A DNA stretch of 56,615 bases from assembly GCF_000719285.1 (NCBI RefSeq), contig NZ_JOFS01000043.1, positions 1-56,615 on the forward strand, given 5' to 3'. How positions within the stretch are numbered: position 1 is the first letter of the stretch; each line of letters opens with the position of its first letter. The notes beneath the pieces were generated by a model. The model had not been told where the DNA came from. It ran no database searches and saw only the letters and a list, made by a program, of their open reading frames with translations. Shown in pieces: positions 56,524 to 56,615 of the stretch. The stretch comes from Streptomyces bicolor (GTDB taxonomy: Bacteria; Actinomycetota; Actinomycetes; Streptomycetales; Streptomycetaceae). A program made the translations under genes and the position numbers.

Positions 56524-56615
56524 GTTCCCTGAGTCAACCTCTAGGCAGGCTGGGGTGCGCTGTCCGTGTTTCTGGTCTTGCTGTTGGTTTGGTGGATCGT
56601 GGGGTCGTAGCACGT
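56524..56615. other. end of window, no feature seen
   Basis: The last 92 bp after the ECF41 gene show no start with a ribosome-binding site and no clear hairpin. Any gene here would begin beyond the window. Confidence 0.5.

Noticed and set aside
1..56615. Integrated element, IS or genomic island borders
   Set aside because: No integrase, transposase, tRNA or flanking direct repeats were seen, and base composition is even apart from short intergenic stretches.

Overview
The window is about 56.6 kb of high-GC actinobacterial chromosome, almost certainly Streptomyces. The codon third positions are strongly G/C, GTG and TTG starts are common, and the gene content is typical of the genus: a SapB-type morphogen cluster with its own LuxR-type regulator, an SSI-family protease inhibitor, a streptogrisin-type protease, several secreted glycosidases, and many sigma and anti-sigma partner-switching proteins. 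I see no rRNA, tRNA, CRISPR array, insertion sequence or phage gene. It reads as accessory or near-arm chromosome rather than a mobile element.

Layout. 1-8.6 kb: the 3' end of a cytochrome oxidase subunit I gene with a small partner, a secreted GH27 alpha-galactosidase, and two paralogous macrolide-type glycosyltransferases that bracket a TetR regulator, a divergent secreted beta-propeller and a TipAL-like MerR regulator. 8.6-14.7 kb: a secreted GH5 glycosidase, a TetM/OtrA-like ribosome-protection GTPase with a short overlapping leader ORF, an XdhC-family protein and a small phosphoesterase. 14.8-21.2 kb: a complete dTDP-L-rhamnose set split over two strands (GT2 plus rfbC on +; rfbA, rfbB, rfbD and a methyltransferase on -). 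21.2-33.7 kb: a class III lanthipeptide (SapB/AmfS-like) cluster ramC-ramS-ramA-ramB with convergent ramR, flanked on both sides by multidomain PP2C phosphatases. 33.8-42.5 kb: a streptogrisin with an acidic repeat tail, a hotdog thioesterase, and a second peptide-export cluster. That cluster has a double-glycine leader peptide with a Cys-free core, an HlyD-like protein, and the two NHLM-type ABC proteins, one carrying a C39 peptidase.

42.6-56.6 kb: a secreted tripeptidyl-peptidase-like hydrolase; an unusual protein joining sigma factor, zinc finger, membrane helix and CAP domain; a STAS anti-anti-sigma factor; the SSI-type inhibitor; a hypothetical protein; a catabolic run (NCS1 permease, esterase, FMN 2-hydroxyacid oxidase, D-2-hydroxyacid dehydrogenase); a second membrane-anchored sigma-like protein ending in a lectin domain; a degenerate Doc-type toxin/antitoxin pair; and an ECF41-type sigma factor.

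The themes are surface and extracellular biology (two exported peptides, proteases and an inhibitor, glycosidases, rhamnose) and signal relay by sigma and anti-sigma partners. The most novel-looking items are the Cys-free GG-leader peptide exported without any visible modification enzyme, the SapB-like precursor with a shortened link between its rings, the two sigma/zinc-finger/membrane fusions with extracellular CAP or lectin domains, and the leader ORF overlapping the ribosome-protection gene.
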